Shown one piece after another: positions 21,668-34,202 of a stretch of 64,000 nt of DNA. This DNA is from Ustulina deusta (taxonomy: Eukaryota; Ascomycota; Sordariomycetes; Xylariales; Xylariaceae): assembly GCA_023159155.1 (NCBI GenBank), contig JAJNNX010000033.1, positions 248,001 through 312,000 of the forward strand, given 5' to 3'. Both the position numbers and the translations under genes were made by a program. The notes beneath the pieces were generated by a model that worked only from the letters and a program-made list of their open reading frames with translations, was not told where the DNA came from and did no database searches. Positions within the stretch are counted from its first letter, which is position 1, and each line of letters starts with the position of its first letter.

Positions 21668-24600
21668 TTAATTCACTGTGTCCTCCAACCAGTTCTTCTC
21701 AAATGAAGAGGGATGACGTAGGTCCCTGTTCCCGCTGCGACGATTCCATAGCGCTTGCATCCTGAAATCAATCTCTATCTCAGATACAAATGAGCGAGAT
21801 GCCTTATTCCCTCTCGTAGGGTAATAGCTAGCAAGATTATTGCTTAGCATGCGTTGAGACCTGGGATTCATGTTCAAATCCGTTTCACCGCAGAAGGTCC
21901 ATAATCCGTCCGTGAGTGCGGCTTGTGATTCTAAAGGCTTAGTCCAGAGGGAGGATATGCTAGGTGAAGCGGAAGCAATCGTATCCAGATGTTGAATGCT
22001 AGATTCTTTCGTCACTGAATGCAAATTCTCGGAGCACTCTATGACACTAACACGATAGCCGGTTAAAGCTGGGTGTACAGTTTCCGCCGTTGTTTTTAAC
22101 GAGCCAAGAAAAACCGGATGCCGAATGGCTACATCGACTGAGACCTCTGTAGCACCTGTTTTTACTACGGCCGTGGTGGCGGAGAGAGAAAGTGACGATG
22201 AACTGGCCTGCGGCGGTGATAACGGTGAGGGACTAGTTGGGGGTAAAGTGCGCACAGCAATCCAGTTTGCTTCTAAACGAGATACCTGGCTATTAGCCCA
22301 TAGCTGAGTTGACTGGAGGGCCTGCAGCGGCTGTTGGATGGTTCTTGGTCTTCTGACGATCATCAACGCTGCAGGGTCGGCGGATGTTGTACGGTAATCT
22401 GTTCGTCCCGCGTCGACTCTAAATAGAGTAGGTGTCTTGACATTCAGAGATCGCTTTCCTTGCCAAAGGAAACCGGGTTGTTCGTCTTCAGCGACGGTAC
22501 CTTGCGCCTGCTGTGAAGCCCAAAGATTGTTGCTAGTTAAAACCGGTGCGTTTTCTCTGACAAGGCGAGGCCTTGCCGTAGTAAAGATCCCTGCTGGAGG
22601 CTCCGATGTTCTACGGAAATCATATCTAGTTGCCTCAAGATCAAATAAGCCCGAAGATGCTAGTGTTCGTGCTTGTACTGGCCGCCTCCAAAGACTACTT
22701 GAAGAAATGGCTCCTACCGCAGGCGCTAGCACGGGTTTTATTTTTGGTACTTGTAGACCATTGATAATAGGTTTCCAAAGATCAGCCGTTGAAGGCTTGG
22801 TGACGGTGGAAACTTTCAAGCTCCATAGGGCAGTTGATGTCAGAGGCTCTAGGGAGGTGTTCTCGCGGCGAAATGCCCTCTTGGTGAGCAGAAGTGCGGC
22901 TGGAGGGTTTGCTGTTGTCCGGTAACTGCCCGTTGAAGCCCCGGGACGGAATAAAGTGTTATTCTCAAACGCTAGGGGCATTGGAGGCTGAGTCCACAAC
23001 GTTTTTGGATTAGTTGTCTTTCTTTGGGTCCACAACATAGAACTGTTGATGCTCGGCAGCGATCTCTCCAGTCGTGGTTTTGACCTTTTCACGATACTCA
23101 TCTGGGAGACCAACTGCTGCCAGATCTGAGCCTCGGGTTTTGGTAAGCCAAAGGTAGAGGAACTGCGTTGTGTGGTGGAGTCTGTGATAGTCCCCGATTT
23201 CGACCACAGCTTTGGCGCCTGGTGTTGGGTCTGCACTGGCTGTATAGAATAAGGTGTTTCTTGGAGTTCGTTGGTATTCGTTGATGCTGCCCAAAGGAAT
23301 GATTCATTGCGGCTTCCCGTCTCCTTGGCTACTGGCGACCACAACTTGGTGCTCCGGATAGGAATGAGGTCGTTAGCCATGGACTGAGCTTTAATTCTAT
23401 TCGGTAGCACTATGATCTGTTCATCCCATCTCCAACTCCAACTTTCGTGTTGAGGCAACCCAAAATTTTGGAGGTGACCCCGGGAAGTGTGCTGTGGAGT
23501 CCATAACAAAGGCGGTGCGATATCATCCGACGTCTTCTGTTCTTCAACTACAGCTGGATGTTTTAGTGAAGCAGGAATCTCGGCCATGCTTTCGGTCCCT
23601 TGCTCGTCATCAGATGGTATGTCCGTGACGTATTCGGTGAGTACAGAGCCGTCCATCGAGGGCGAAGACTGCAATGGCATAGGTAGCAGGCTGTTTTTGG
23701 ATGGAATTTGGTCTGATTGGAGTAAGCTTGCGATTTCCCAAAGTGTCGTCTCGTCGAATTCATCATCGCTACCACCAGAGAAGTCCGAGAAGTAGTCACC
23801 CTCCTCCTCATAATCGTCGAAGAAAGAGGACGAGTACTCAGTTGCTTCTGGCTCTGTTAGTTTGGCGCTGGCCACGGCATTATCCACAGAATTCCCGGCG
23901 GTCATGGTCCCAGGCATGGCTATGAATCCTTGGGTTGGGTAATATTGAAGTGTGGCATGCTCGCTTTTCTCTCCCCAAGGGAATTGGAAAATCCCTAGAG
24001 TGCCTCGTTTATTCGGAAGAGGCTCGGGGTTCTCAATGATGTCAGGGAGAAGTGTGACGCGTTTGTTCTTTCGCGGGGGGCGCATCGTAGCTGGGCGAAC
24101 TGAAACCTTTACTGGTCCTAGATTCCGAGAAGAAGGTTGATTATTCCACAGGCCCTCTTGCGATTTCATTACCATCAGTTTCGAGTCACTTTCCCACAAG
24201 CGTGAGCTCTCGATTGTCAATGGGCTTAACTGTTTTCGAGTGACTGATCGAACATATAGTCCTGGGAGCTCGTAAGGCTGGTTTAGTACCTGTGAACTAC
24301 TTGTCTGAGGCTCCCAGAGCCATGATTTGAAAGGCTCTTGGGCGGAATCTCTTTGAGACCATAGTGCGTGAAGAGGAGAAGTTGACGGTTTAGTTTTGAG
24401 GCTGGATGTTCTAAGACTTTCTTCCGATTCTCCATATAAATTCGATCCATCCCTTTCAGGAGGACTTGGGTTTCCTAAACTAGCTTTCGAAGCCGATAAG
24501 AAATCCGAGTCATAGCGCTTCATAGGTAGCTCTGGCGCCTGCCCCATGTCCTGTACATGTGCCTCGGCCAATATTGTCTGCGAGGGGGGGCCCCGAGCGT

Positions 24601-27600
24601 TCTCAGGACTTTTCGATAAATGTTGAGACGATGGATCGACAGTTTCTTCGCCGCCTCCGCGTTGCATACGAGCCCTTCGAGAAGCCCGGCGCTCAGCAAT
24701 CGTATTTACAAAGGATGAGCGGTGTGAAGCTGGTCTAGATAACGTTGGGACTATTGAAGTCGGACGTGAAATTCGAGAAAGGGAGGTTCGTATGCTAGAC
24801 ATCGAATCTCTGCCAAGGTAGTCATGTCTTGATTGCCATTTGGACTCCAGTTGCCCCATCTCTTGTTCGAGATTCGCTAGGAGGGCTAAGCGCTGACCCG
24901 ATTTTTCCGCCGAGTCTCCGTCTGATACATCAAAGTTACTTAATTGAGCTTGAATAGCCTCGTAAGCAACCCTAGGGGACTCTATAGGAGAGGGCTCCAC
25001 GGCTTGTATAGCTATTTCACGTTTGGCAGCCTGCCCGGTCAGAAGCAGTGGCGTAGGAGGAGGCATCTTCCTTGGTCGTGTTTTATCCTTTCGAGCCGAG
25101 AAGGTAGGACAATCATCCCCCGGACGATGATGAAAATAACCTAAGAAGCCTTTGTCAACGTCTAAATTGCTAGACGGCGATTTATCGCCTTTTAAGTCTG
25201 ATGATGGGCCGCTACCCCTTAGGCCCTGGAAGGATTCATCAGCCATCATAATCGGTATCTCCTCGGAGCTGGCGACATTTTGAGAGCCTTTGCGGATATA
25301 AGTTGAACGGGCATTTTGTCTCGAGATTGGGACAACCGGTGAATACACTGAACCCCAATTTGTCATCGTTTCCTCGTCCCCAAACCGCGCTTCACTCTGG
25401 GTTGTTGACATACTCGGCGGCCTACCGATAGGGATCACCGGCGATGACCTACGTTTCACTTCTTCAGATACTGGGAGGTTCTCGGTGGAGATTCCAGGTA
25501 GCCAGGGGTTTCCTAATTCGTCCACAGGATTGCGATTATTGAAAGACGCCGCTAAAGCATTATTCTGGCTCTGAGAGTCAACCATAATTCCAAGTAAGCT
25601 AGATGTCCGTGCTGTAGACGTTTTGCTACCTCTGGACGCTCTTGTACCATTATTCGACTCCGGATCGGATAAGCTATCTGCTAATGACTGCAAATGCTCC
25701 TCCTGGGGAACAAAAGGATTGGGAGATAAATTGGGGAGAGATGAACGTCGTCTTGTGCCGAATCCAGTGCTAGGAGGGGCATTCGATTGAGTAGAATAGA
25801 GTAGGTTCATTTTCTCTTCAACGGTCATGCTCTTAGTACTGTTTGGTACAGTTCTGGTTGTCGTGCTAGCCATAGATGGAATTGGAGGTAGAGAGGGAAG
25901 CCCTGTTGGACTGCCAGGTACCACTTGCAGGATCGATTTCCGACTCACTATGGATCCCCCAGATTTGGATCGCTTATGCTGGTGATTTGAATGAATCTCG
26001 GCTGGAAAGACCTGGCGATCTTTGTCGCCCTGCCTCGGAATGGGACGCGGGCGATTTACAACTGAATCAGCTGAATCAGGCGGCTGCGGTACTTTGGTAG
26101 CTTCCTGGATAATATCTCCAACGGCATTTGGGTTGCTGTAAACGATATTGTTAACAAACATCACAGTCTGAGTGTTTTGGTTGTTAATTTCATTTGTTGA
26201 AGACTTCAGCGTTTGAGCGCGTGGATTAGAGGGCAATCCCGTCGTGGGGCGACGTTGAAGAGGCGTTTTCACAGGTTCTGGATTCGTTGGTGGAGGATTT
26301 TGCTCTCGTTCTGGTGGCCGTGGGATTGGTATTCGAATCGGTTCACCAGGTCTAATCACCCTGAACGGTGTCGCCAATGTAACTGATTCCGGCTGTCTCG
26401 GGGATCGACGCCGAACAGCTTCAAAACCAGGAGATAGCTGAGTAGCAGTAGAAGACGCATTTCCTTCGACAGATAGTCCGCTTGACGTCTTATTTGTCTT
26501 CGTGGATTCAGACCTCTCTAACTCCCCGGCCACCTCTGCCTTCGTAGTCACCATATCAGAAGACGCCGAGGGGCCAGGGGGCCGTGGAGCAGGACGCTGC
26601 GCAACTAGAGTCGAGATATCTTGCGCATACTTTTCTCTTCTTAGCCTATCATTTCTTGCCGCCTCCGCCAGACCGATTGTAGGAATTCTTTTGAATGAGG
26701 GCTGCATGTTTTCATCTTCGTTGAAAATTGGGTTCGAGATTGCCAATTTCTCCGCTTTAGCCCTGGGTTTCGAAATGACCTTCGTACGACCACTTGCACT
26801 CTTAATGATCCCCCAGTTTTCTGAAAGAGGTGGTACTGCGGATAAAGCAGGTGCTAAACCCGATGGCGTTATGGCCGAGAAAAGCTGCTCTTGGATTGGA
26901 TTTCCGTTCTTATCTGATCCAGCCGTGATTGGTCTTGAGATCGTGGGGAATGTGCCATCGTTATTTCGGCGGATGCTTCGACCAGTTTCTGTCTTCGCTG
27001 CGAACGCCGGCATTGACAAATTGTTAGCCGCTTTCAGGTCCTCATAACGTGAAGGTGGGTAATCCGCAGAACCTGACGATGACAAGTCTCTGGCTCCCCG
27101 TAATACTGGAGAATCGGGGCGCCGGGGGAGCTCCCGAGGAACTGCATATGTCTGGGATAAAACTGTGACTAGGGCTATGTGATAATATTAGATATTTGAG
27201 CAGAACTTTGGGATGGTAGAACTAACCAACTAAGACCGTAAGACCGATTCCGGGCAAGGCGGTTCTGTAAAACAGGTCTACACTCTCCAGTCCCAGTAAT
27301 GAAGTGACACTCGTCTGCATAAGGTGAGCATATGTTGGATACGATAGAAGAAGGATGATAACGAACCCCCCACCATAAAGCAACTCCCACGACAGTCAGG
27401 CGAGCAGCCTTGTAGTTTAGAGCTATCGAGTGAGAACCCGGCTCCTTTCTGGCTGCGCCACTTGAGAAAGCTTGGATCAATAATAGACCAATAATGACAC
27501 CATCTAATGCGATACTCGTGATAGAAACCGCTCGTATGCTGGATATAGGTGCGCACGTAGGCTTAAACTGGGTTCGGGTTACCGCGGTAAACGCTATCCC

Positions 27601-28024
27601 AACGAAGAATCGACCAACAACCAAGATCTGTGGTATGAGGGAAAACGCTGTCTTGGTATCTCCTTTTGGCACCGCCCAAACTAGATATTGCTCAACAAAT
27701 ACTCTTCCAAATTGATCGAAAAGAGAGGAGAAGACCACGGCCACCTGACACGTGGTAGATGCGCTCGGGTCGATTAGAGTGGCGAGGAATTCGACGAGGG
27801 CCCAAGATAAAGATGCTAAAAAGAATAAAATGAGGACCAGCCTCAACCCGTCCCGATAGATGGCCGAGCCATTGCTTCTGATGTAAAGAACCAGAGCTGT
27901 AGATGCCGCATTGAACAAGATTCCACTGCAATAAACGGTAAGTACAGACGGGTGACAAGATTTCGTTGAGCACGAACAATAAGAAGGCGGCAATCAAGGC
28001 CTGGACGGTCCCAGGCACTGCCAT
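21668..28024 (-). CDS. Large membrane protein: about 7 TM segments plus a 1,800-residue disordered tail
   Basis: Four exons, 28024-27946, 27896-27367, 27314-27227 and 27174-21668, give about 2,067 residues. Introns 2 and 3 (52 bases each) are well supported: the first rejoins VALWWG to TSVTSLLGL, the second rebuilds the membrane segment IGLTVLVALVTVLSQTY, which runs straight into AVPRELPRRPDSPVL. Intron 1 (49 bases, donor GTACTT) is weak and the first 30 residues are uncertain. Hydrophobic segments in the first 240 residues suggest about seven membrane spans. The tail is poor in cysteine, rich in Ser, Pro and Thr, and has an acidic patch (SSSFFDDYEEEGDYF), the motif GTLGIFQFPWGEKS, FDETTLWEIASLLQS, and more than 20 Leu-Trp pairs after about residue 1100. 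Three decayed 44-45-residue repeats lie near the C-terminus. I recognise no named domain. A plausible role is a membrane anchor or receptor with a long cytosolic scaffold, but no function is claimed. Confidence 0.8.
22298..22429 (-). repeat. Tail repeat unit 3 (44 codons)
   Basis: Runs from TLFRVDAGRTDYRTT to QSTQLW. Shared with the other two units: LFR/LFD at the start, an Ala, Tyr-Arg-Thr-Thr or close variant, a Pro-Ala pair, an Arg-Pro-Arg stretch, and a final Leu-Trp. Confidence 0.6.
22520..22651 (-). repeat. Tail repeat unit 2 (44 codons)
   Basis: Runs from GLFDLEATRYDFRRT to TSNNLW and has the same length as unit 3. The pattern Pro-Pro-Ala-Gly, ARPR, REN, then LTS and Leu-Trp matches the others, although the DNA has diverged widely. 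Confidence 0.6.
22823..22957 (-). repeat. Tail repeat unit 1 (45 codons)
   Basis: Runs from TLFRPGASTGSYRTT to LTSTALW, one codon longer than units 2 and 3. It shares RTT, PPAA, RREN, PLTS and the closing Leu-Trp. The gap to unit 2 is 57 residues, and from unit 2 to unit 3 is 30 residues. Confidence 0.6.
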
Positions 28025-30933
28025 GGTAACAGCAATGCCAATGAGCAGCAATCACGGGAGGGCAGAATCGAACTCAAAATGCCCAATCGATGGGCGACCG
28101 AAATTATGAACAGAAAGACGATATCATGATAGTATATCCAGATATCCAATCACGACGCCACGAATGGGCGATGGAGTACGAAGCACGGCTTCCAGTTCAT
28201 TCGCTCGTGCGAAGGCGAAGTAGGTCGTCGAAGTAAACGGGAGCAACACATTGACCTATCGCCCGTCGCGCCGAGTCGCTACAACTAGATAGGGCTCCTG
28301 CACGCACGCATCCCTGTGAACACGGATTTTCACGATCGTAGTTTAGCTCGCCACCTCAAACATGACGCTGGCGGGGTCCGTGTTCGAGAGTTCTCTCTCC
28401 AGCCCCTGAAGCCCGCGGATTGGGGAGACGCGGCATTGGTGGACTTCTAGTGTCAGCCTGGTAAAGGGGGTTGCAGCGGCTCGCCCCCGTCGATAAGCCC
28501 CTGTCGTGATCGTTTCGCATGCGGTTTCACCCAGCACGGGAAAGCAAGGGGGGGTCGAGATGCTCATTCACAACAACCCATTATACCTCTGATTCACCAC
28601 AATCACAATAGGCAGAATCTGGTCCGTATCTGGTCGGAAGACGGTTGCTGCCGACGAAATGAGACAGCGCAGCTCGGTTGTAGAGATTCCATCGTGGTGA
28701 AGAGTTGCTCGGCCTACGCCAGGTGAAGTATGCAGCGAAACGAAGACTCGACTACCCTATGTAGGAACTTGACCGCATTTTGCTTAAGTAGGTATTTTGA
28801 CACGGCCAAGAGAGGGGATTTGTTTCAATTCGCACCGAGCGCCCACCACGCAGGCGCTAATGACGTCGCTCTGGCGCACGCAAATGGCAATGGAACTAAC
28901 TGTTGGGCAGGCAAGCTAGTGCAGACCAGGAACAAATGAGCCATCTGTAAATGTATTTGACAGGCGATACTCGAGATGCATGCTCTCGGATCGAATTATT
29001 TGATAATAACACAAGCTTGAGACGAAAGGAAGTAGCCCGAAGATCTCATCAGAAAATGCTAGGCAGATCTGTGCACGGGCGCGATTACTAGTACTACCTA
29101 GGCTACTACAAGAGCTGGCGCGGATCACTGTATATGTGTCTAGTCACCGGCGATAGATAGGTACTTAAATAGCGGCTCAAAAAAAGCCCCGTCCGCGTTT
29201 TTCTAAGGCCGACATATATTCATCACACAAAATACAATTTCTGCCCTGCTTCATGAGTTAATATATATATTCTGAAAGATAACCTATTTCTCAAGATGAT
29301 ATAATTTTTGCAATTGATTGGGTTCTAAAACCTGTTATATATACCACTTTCTATAGTGAACCTAACCAAAAAACAACGGCCGGGGCTTTTTTCGAGTGAC
29401 TTCCCCCTTTCTCGTCCAGGGCAAGTGCACATTATACCTCTACTCTTCAGCCCAGTCTCTCTTAAAATACACGTAGTGTAAAACGAACTTTTCGCTTTCT
29501 CCAATATTTGCCCGTCAAATTTCCATCGTCGTGTTTTCTATCGATTCTAGGTATTCTACTGGCTCTTGATGTTCTTCCCGCCATATCTCGTGCATGAATG
29601 ATCAACCGTGCACATGCAATAACTATGTGGTATACGTCTTAAGTTAGGCAGTATAGCTAGCGGCAGTGGCCGCAAACACGAGGAGCTAAAGACAGAAATG
29701 TAAAGGAGAGAAATTCTCAATATCACCATCAGTAGACGGCCAGGGAAATCAGCGGCGCCGGTCACGACGAACGCCAGGGTGTCCCCAGTGCCACAACATC
29801 GACACAAGTAACGATATTCGCCAGCAGATAGACTTGTAGTGTACAGGTGCGGAAGGAACTAGCAGAGCCTGGCAACATTGAAGTTGTCTTATTTATAGAC
29901 TACACTAAAGGATGGCTCTTGGTATACCTACTACATGTGGTTGCTCCCTCAGACATCTATTGGCCGAGAGATTTGCCGCCTGGGCATGTACCCGAAGCAG
30001 GAATTTTCCTTCGGCTATGACGTGGACATGGCGAAGATCGCTGGTGCCGTAGGGCAGGCGAGATTGCGGGATCATGCATCGATTATTCTATAAGTAGTGC
30101 GGAATACGCCGCGCCGTGGGTTGGCAATTCGAACAACTCAAGAGAGCAGGTATCATTGCACATAGGCTCAGAGGTCTTAGCGTTAAGAAGGCCCTTTGGG
30201 CCTCTGCCAAGCCTCCCCTCGATGACCATGAAATCCTACATAATCGCCTTGGTGTTTAACGGCAACTCCCCGTCACGGACGAGATCCTATAAACTACTTC
30301 ATGACTGACGATAGCTCGTGCTAACGAGGTAGTTATGAACGTCTTATAACCCGATTCTGAAAGTGGGAGATGGCTATTTTATACGAAGTCTGCATAGCCT
30401 ACATCTCAAAACTCTTGCAGGTGTCTAAGAATCATTCAGCATATGGGTAGTAAGAAACCAAAGCTGTTCCTCATTCGCCTGTTTCTGCGGAGAGCATGAG
30501 CTGCCAAGGATTGGTATGACCGTTCCAGAAAGTCGGCAATATTGAAAGGATATCCTATCACCAATCTCAAACAATCATCGCGACATAGCAAGATCCCGAG
30601 ACGCAACTGGTTGTGTGCACGGATCCCTGTGCAGATCAAGTCTACTCTGAACACGAATGGTGCGCTCAAAGATAGAGGGCCCCGTCCCCCGGAGGTGTAC
30701 TCAACATCTCTATACGGAGAATTGAGGCGGCCCTCAACTTGTAATCTGCTGTGGCTGGTCCTGACCTGTCAAAATCAATTGGATAGCTCTGGGCAGGTGT
30801 GGAAATGATCATTCTTAGCTATAGGTCTAGATAGAAAAGCCGTCGTTTAACATGATTTATTGTTCTGTCTCTTGGCACTGTCCTCAGAAACCCCAATGTT
30901 CTAAGTACCTTTCCACGTTCAACTGTATGAGCC
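28025..30933. other. Gene-poor spacer upstream of the membrane-protein gene
   Basis: The part next to 28024 must hold the promoter of the minus-strand membrane-protein gene. No frame longer than about 90 codons looks like protein. The stretch around 29200-29500 is AT-rich (TATATATATTC and similar). No transposase, reverse transcriptase or terminal repeat was recognised. Confidence 0.5.
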
Positions 30934-32146
30934 CTAACGTTTCATCGATGCCTTCCGGCGTCTGATATTCCAACCAGTGAGGCATATAAAAATAAGGGGG
31001 GGGGATAAATCCTCAAGAAACCATTTCAAGGCAGCAAGTTCCCCACAACCTGTAGTCTCGGCGAGCTTGCGGACGCCAGCTTGGTCGAATTGCCGATCTG
31101 TGATCTGGGGAATCAGCCAATTGACTTTGCCGTGTCCATCACAGGTAGGAGGGGTAGTTTTGCCAAACCCCTGAGCAGGCACTTGTGCAGAAGAAGCTCG
31201 TCACCCGTCCCAAATGACCGACGAGCAGCGATCCAAGGATGCGGAAGGAGTAAAAATACCCTTCTGCAGGGCTGGCGACACGTGATAAATCGAAGTTAAG
31301 GAGCGCGGGAAGGCGCCCCGAGGCAGAATCAACGAGCAAGTCAACGATCGCCGCGCGAGCTTTGTAGAAGAGACGAGCCGTCTTCGGATCCTTTGAATGT
31401 ACATGTCCTCGAGCGTGGCGAAGGGTCCGCCACAAGGAATCGTGGTTGGCCCCGATAACGATATTTTCGCCCAAGTCGTCGGACGCAAGCCCCCCATACC
31501 CAATGGCCCAGGCAGGAAGTTCGTAGTCCTGAATTAGTTTGAATACCTGTGCAATTTGTCACTGGATGCCCTCCTGGGATCCTCGGTCCATGTTGAGGAA
31601 GGCCTTGTCCAACTGAATACCTTCTTTGCACTCTTGTAGAATCCACCCAGGACTTTCAGGTGATGGCTGACCACACGCAAATACTTCTGTCGCCAGTTTT
31701 TCACTATAACCAGCTAAAAAGTCATCATGAGGCACATAGCAGCGACCTCATTCTTGACCCGTACATCCTCGTTGAATATGTCTTTTGGATTTGAGATGCT
31801 GACCACGATATTATCTGTACTCGACTGCAGTGTCGTGGTGCGCGGGCGTTGCTTTCTAGGCTCTTTGCAACCTGGTTGAACATGATTGCATAATGCTCGG
31901 TAGACGAAGTTATTCGAGTCTCTCCCAAGACTATGAAGGACCAAAACCTTTTCGTCAGGTTATTCGAGGTGCTCGGTAGTATTGCTCTGACCAAATTTCC
32001 ATGCCCACCTCTCTTCCGCGATGTTCTTGCAGCAAGCGTGTGATGAGTGTCTCTCTCTGACTGTCCCCCGTGATGATTTCTGCCATCATCTTTGTAAGTG
32101 AGCGGATGCTGGATGACGAGGCTGAGAATGTAATTTGGAATTTCAA
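30934..32146 (-). pseudogene. Decayed APH-type phosphotransferase (aminoglycoside phosphotransferase family)
   Basis: Reading leftward, pieces in different frames line up as one broken protein: an N-terminal part with SLTKMMAEIITGDSQRE and MEIWSEQYYRAP, then SNNFVYRALCNHVQPGCKE, NIVVSISNPKDIFNEDV, a piece with GWILQECKEGIQLDKAF, then AQVFKLIQDYELPAWAIGYG, a piece with IPCGGPFATLEDMYIQ, and SRVASPAEGYFYSF and CGELAALKWFLEDLSPP near the end. These are the order and motifs of fungal APH-family kinase-like proteins. At least one in-frame TGA (about 31572) and several frameshifts interrupt it. Where the catalytic HxDxxxxN loop should stand, only remnants resembling xxLLVDSASGRLPALL remain, so the active site is gone. 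It is the only recognisable coding relic in a gene-poor tract. The APH family is clear to me from motifs; the original substrate is unknown. Confidence 0.7.
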
Positions 32147-33020
32147 AGACAGGCGGTTTGGCTCAGTATATTCTCAGCTGCTCTGAGAAGTGTTGGTCGT
32201 TAAGTTTAAAACACCCTAACTAGCTTATGGCCCGTACCTCGCTGTTGGCCTCGGATATTGGCGAATTCAGGATGAAGAAGAAGAAAGCTCACTACAATTT
32301 ACAGATCCCGATTGAATGAGAGGTTACCGCCCTAATATCACTTCTGCTTTTCCTAAATTATCTCCTTCAATGGGAAAAAGGAGTGCCTCGAGAAAAATGG
32401 TACGCTCTGTCATCATTTTCTAGGGGTGACACCTCAAGAGAAACAAGATCAGTCATTACAGTTGTTTCGTGGGCGTGCCTTTCCAGGTAGCCGCTAAGCA
32501 CAGCGCGGCTTCGAGTGCCCATGAATATTCAACTTTGAACTAGAAGTAGAGTCATATTCCGTTCTAGGAGGGAATCCTGGTCTCATGGAGAGTGGAGCTC
32601 ATATGGATTGTTCGGCTCGGTCGTTCTCAGGTGGTCTCGCCATTGCGTCAAATCTAGACAGTAGCGTCAACCATCGTCCTCGCCATCATCAGATCTGTAG
32701 GAATTTCCCTCTGCTTCGAGTGATGTGGAGGAACTTTCGGGATTGACCATGTTTACCACAACCTCAACTTCAAAAAGTCGTCTGCCAGCGGCTATACCTA
32801 ACCCACCTATTAGTAAAAGACTACCTCCTTGACACAGAGCTTGCTCACCTTTATGACAGCAGTAGACGGGGGTGATTATTGGCATCAAATGCTCGTTTTA
32901 ACATGACTTTCACTTATCCCATATCGTACATCAATCGATTAATGTTGCGATAGGAATAGGTAGGGTTGCATCAAGTTATGACCTTGTTAAACACCATGGG
33001 ATTCTCTACTGTGAACAATA

Positions 33021-33266
33021 ATGCTGCAGACACGCACTTCGACTTGGTGTCTAGAAGAGGAAGATCGAAACACCGATTCTGGTCTAGAGGTATTGATGTT
33101 CACCATGCGAGAACTGGAGTTTGCGGTCGCCTCTCATTGCCGCCTGACCAAACTCCTATTGCAGGCGCTTAGCTGTGCCCCGAAGCGTGATCTTCCACAA
33201 ATCTATTCGGACACCCTCTCACTGGTTAATGATATAGACGGCTGGCACTTTGGATTGTATGAGTAG
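33021..33266 (+). pseudogene. Possible gene fragment of unknown family
   Basis: An 81-codon frame whose middle (residues about 20-75) reads as amphipathic helices, with LEVLMFTMRELEFAVASH and RDLPQIYSDTLSLVNDIDGW. The start is arbitrary and nothing recognisable lies on either side. Composition, not homology, is the only evidence. Confidence 0.2.
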
Positions 33267-34202
33267 CCACCGCTAACCATGAGAGCAGAAACACCATCGA
33301 ATAATTGCCTCGATGCCAAGTAGCTGGTACGAAAATTGCTGTGCTTCAAGAATAGCATTGGTCTAGAGTATCCCGGCAACACCTGGGATACTCCTGCAAG
33401 CCGCAGTTGACGCAGATCACATCGAGAAGGTCCATGAGAAAGCAGGTTCCTACTACTGTCTAGGGAATGGGGCGTCCTGCAGCCTCATATGAATATATGT
33501 GCTCATTACTGTTGCGCTATAACGCTTCTGTCGACCAGGCCGACGCCTCTGATGCACACAATGATGCATGATGGGAAGTGTATTTCTGAATTTTCAATCT
33601 AACACCCCGCTCACATGGGGGCAAAAACATGGCCAGTGTGTTAGTATTGGATTTAAGTCATGAACACGAGATGATTAATAACATCTGTGGGTGTAGATTA
33701 CTTTTTGGGGGGCGAACCTCACTCATTTTCCCCGGGCGAGCACGCTGGCGGAGCACGAAAGATAAGTCGTATTTTCTAAAGGCCACAGCAAAGGGAAAGG
33801 GAAAGCCGAAGGTAAGATCAATATGTTCCTTCAACCGCCTTCGTCGAGTTGTATATGTCACCCTTTTTAGATAGATTCGGGAGAATTGGCTGTTAGGGTA
33901 CTATTTATTCGCAAAGCTATACTTGAACAGCCATTGCTTGGGGCACCTTAACCGCTTGGTATGGGCGGTTCGAGCTGGCTGGTTACCAAACGACGAGACT
34001 ACGGAAGCACTTCTTATTCACCTGCATGAAGTCCTTGGCTGGGCCATGAATGACACCAGTCATACATACTACGACTGAGCTACCCAGCAGTCAGTGAGTT
34101 TTTCATTTGGCCGGAATTGCCTTACCACCCGCAACAACATAGTTTCACATCCACAGCTCGTTCAAAAGAAAAGGAGCACGAGCATACAAGGAATCTAGAG
34201 AT

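Noticed and set aside
27921..27950. A 20-24-base intron joining the two hydrophobic frames at the start of the membrane-protein gene
   Set aside because: Introns this short are not known to be spliced in these fungi; the 49-base alternative was preferred although its donor is weak.
32667..32888. A 73-codon minus-strand frame with an acidic end
   Set aside because: The last 40 residues could be a relic of a C-terminus, but no neighbouring exon continues it and no family is recognisable.
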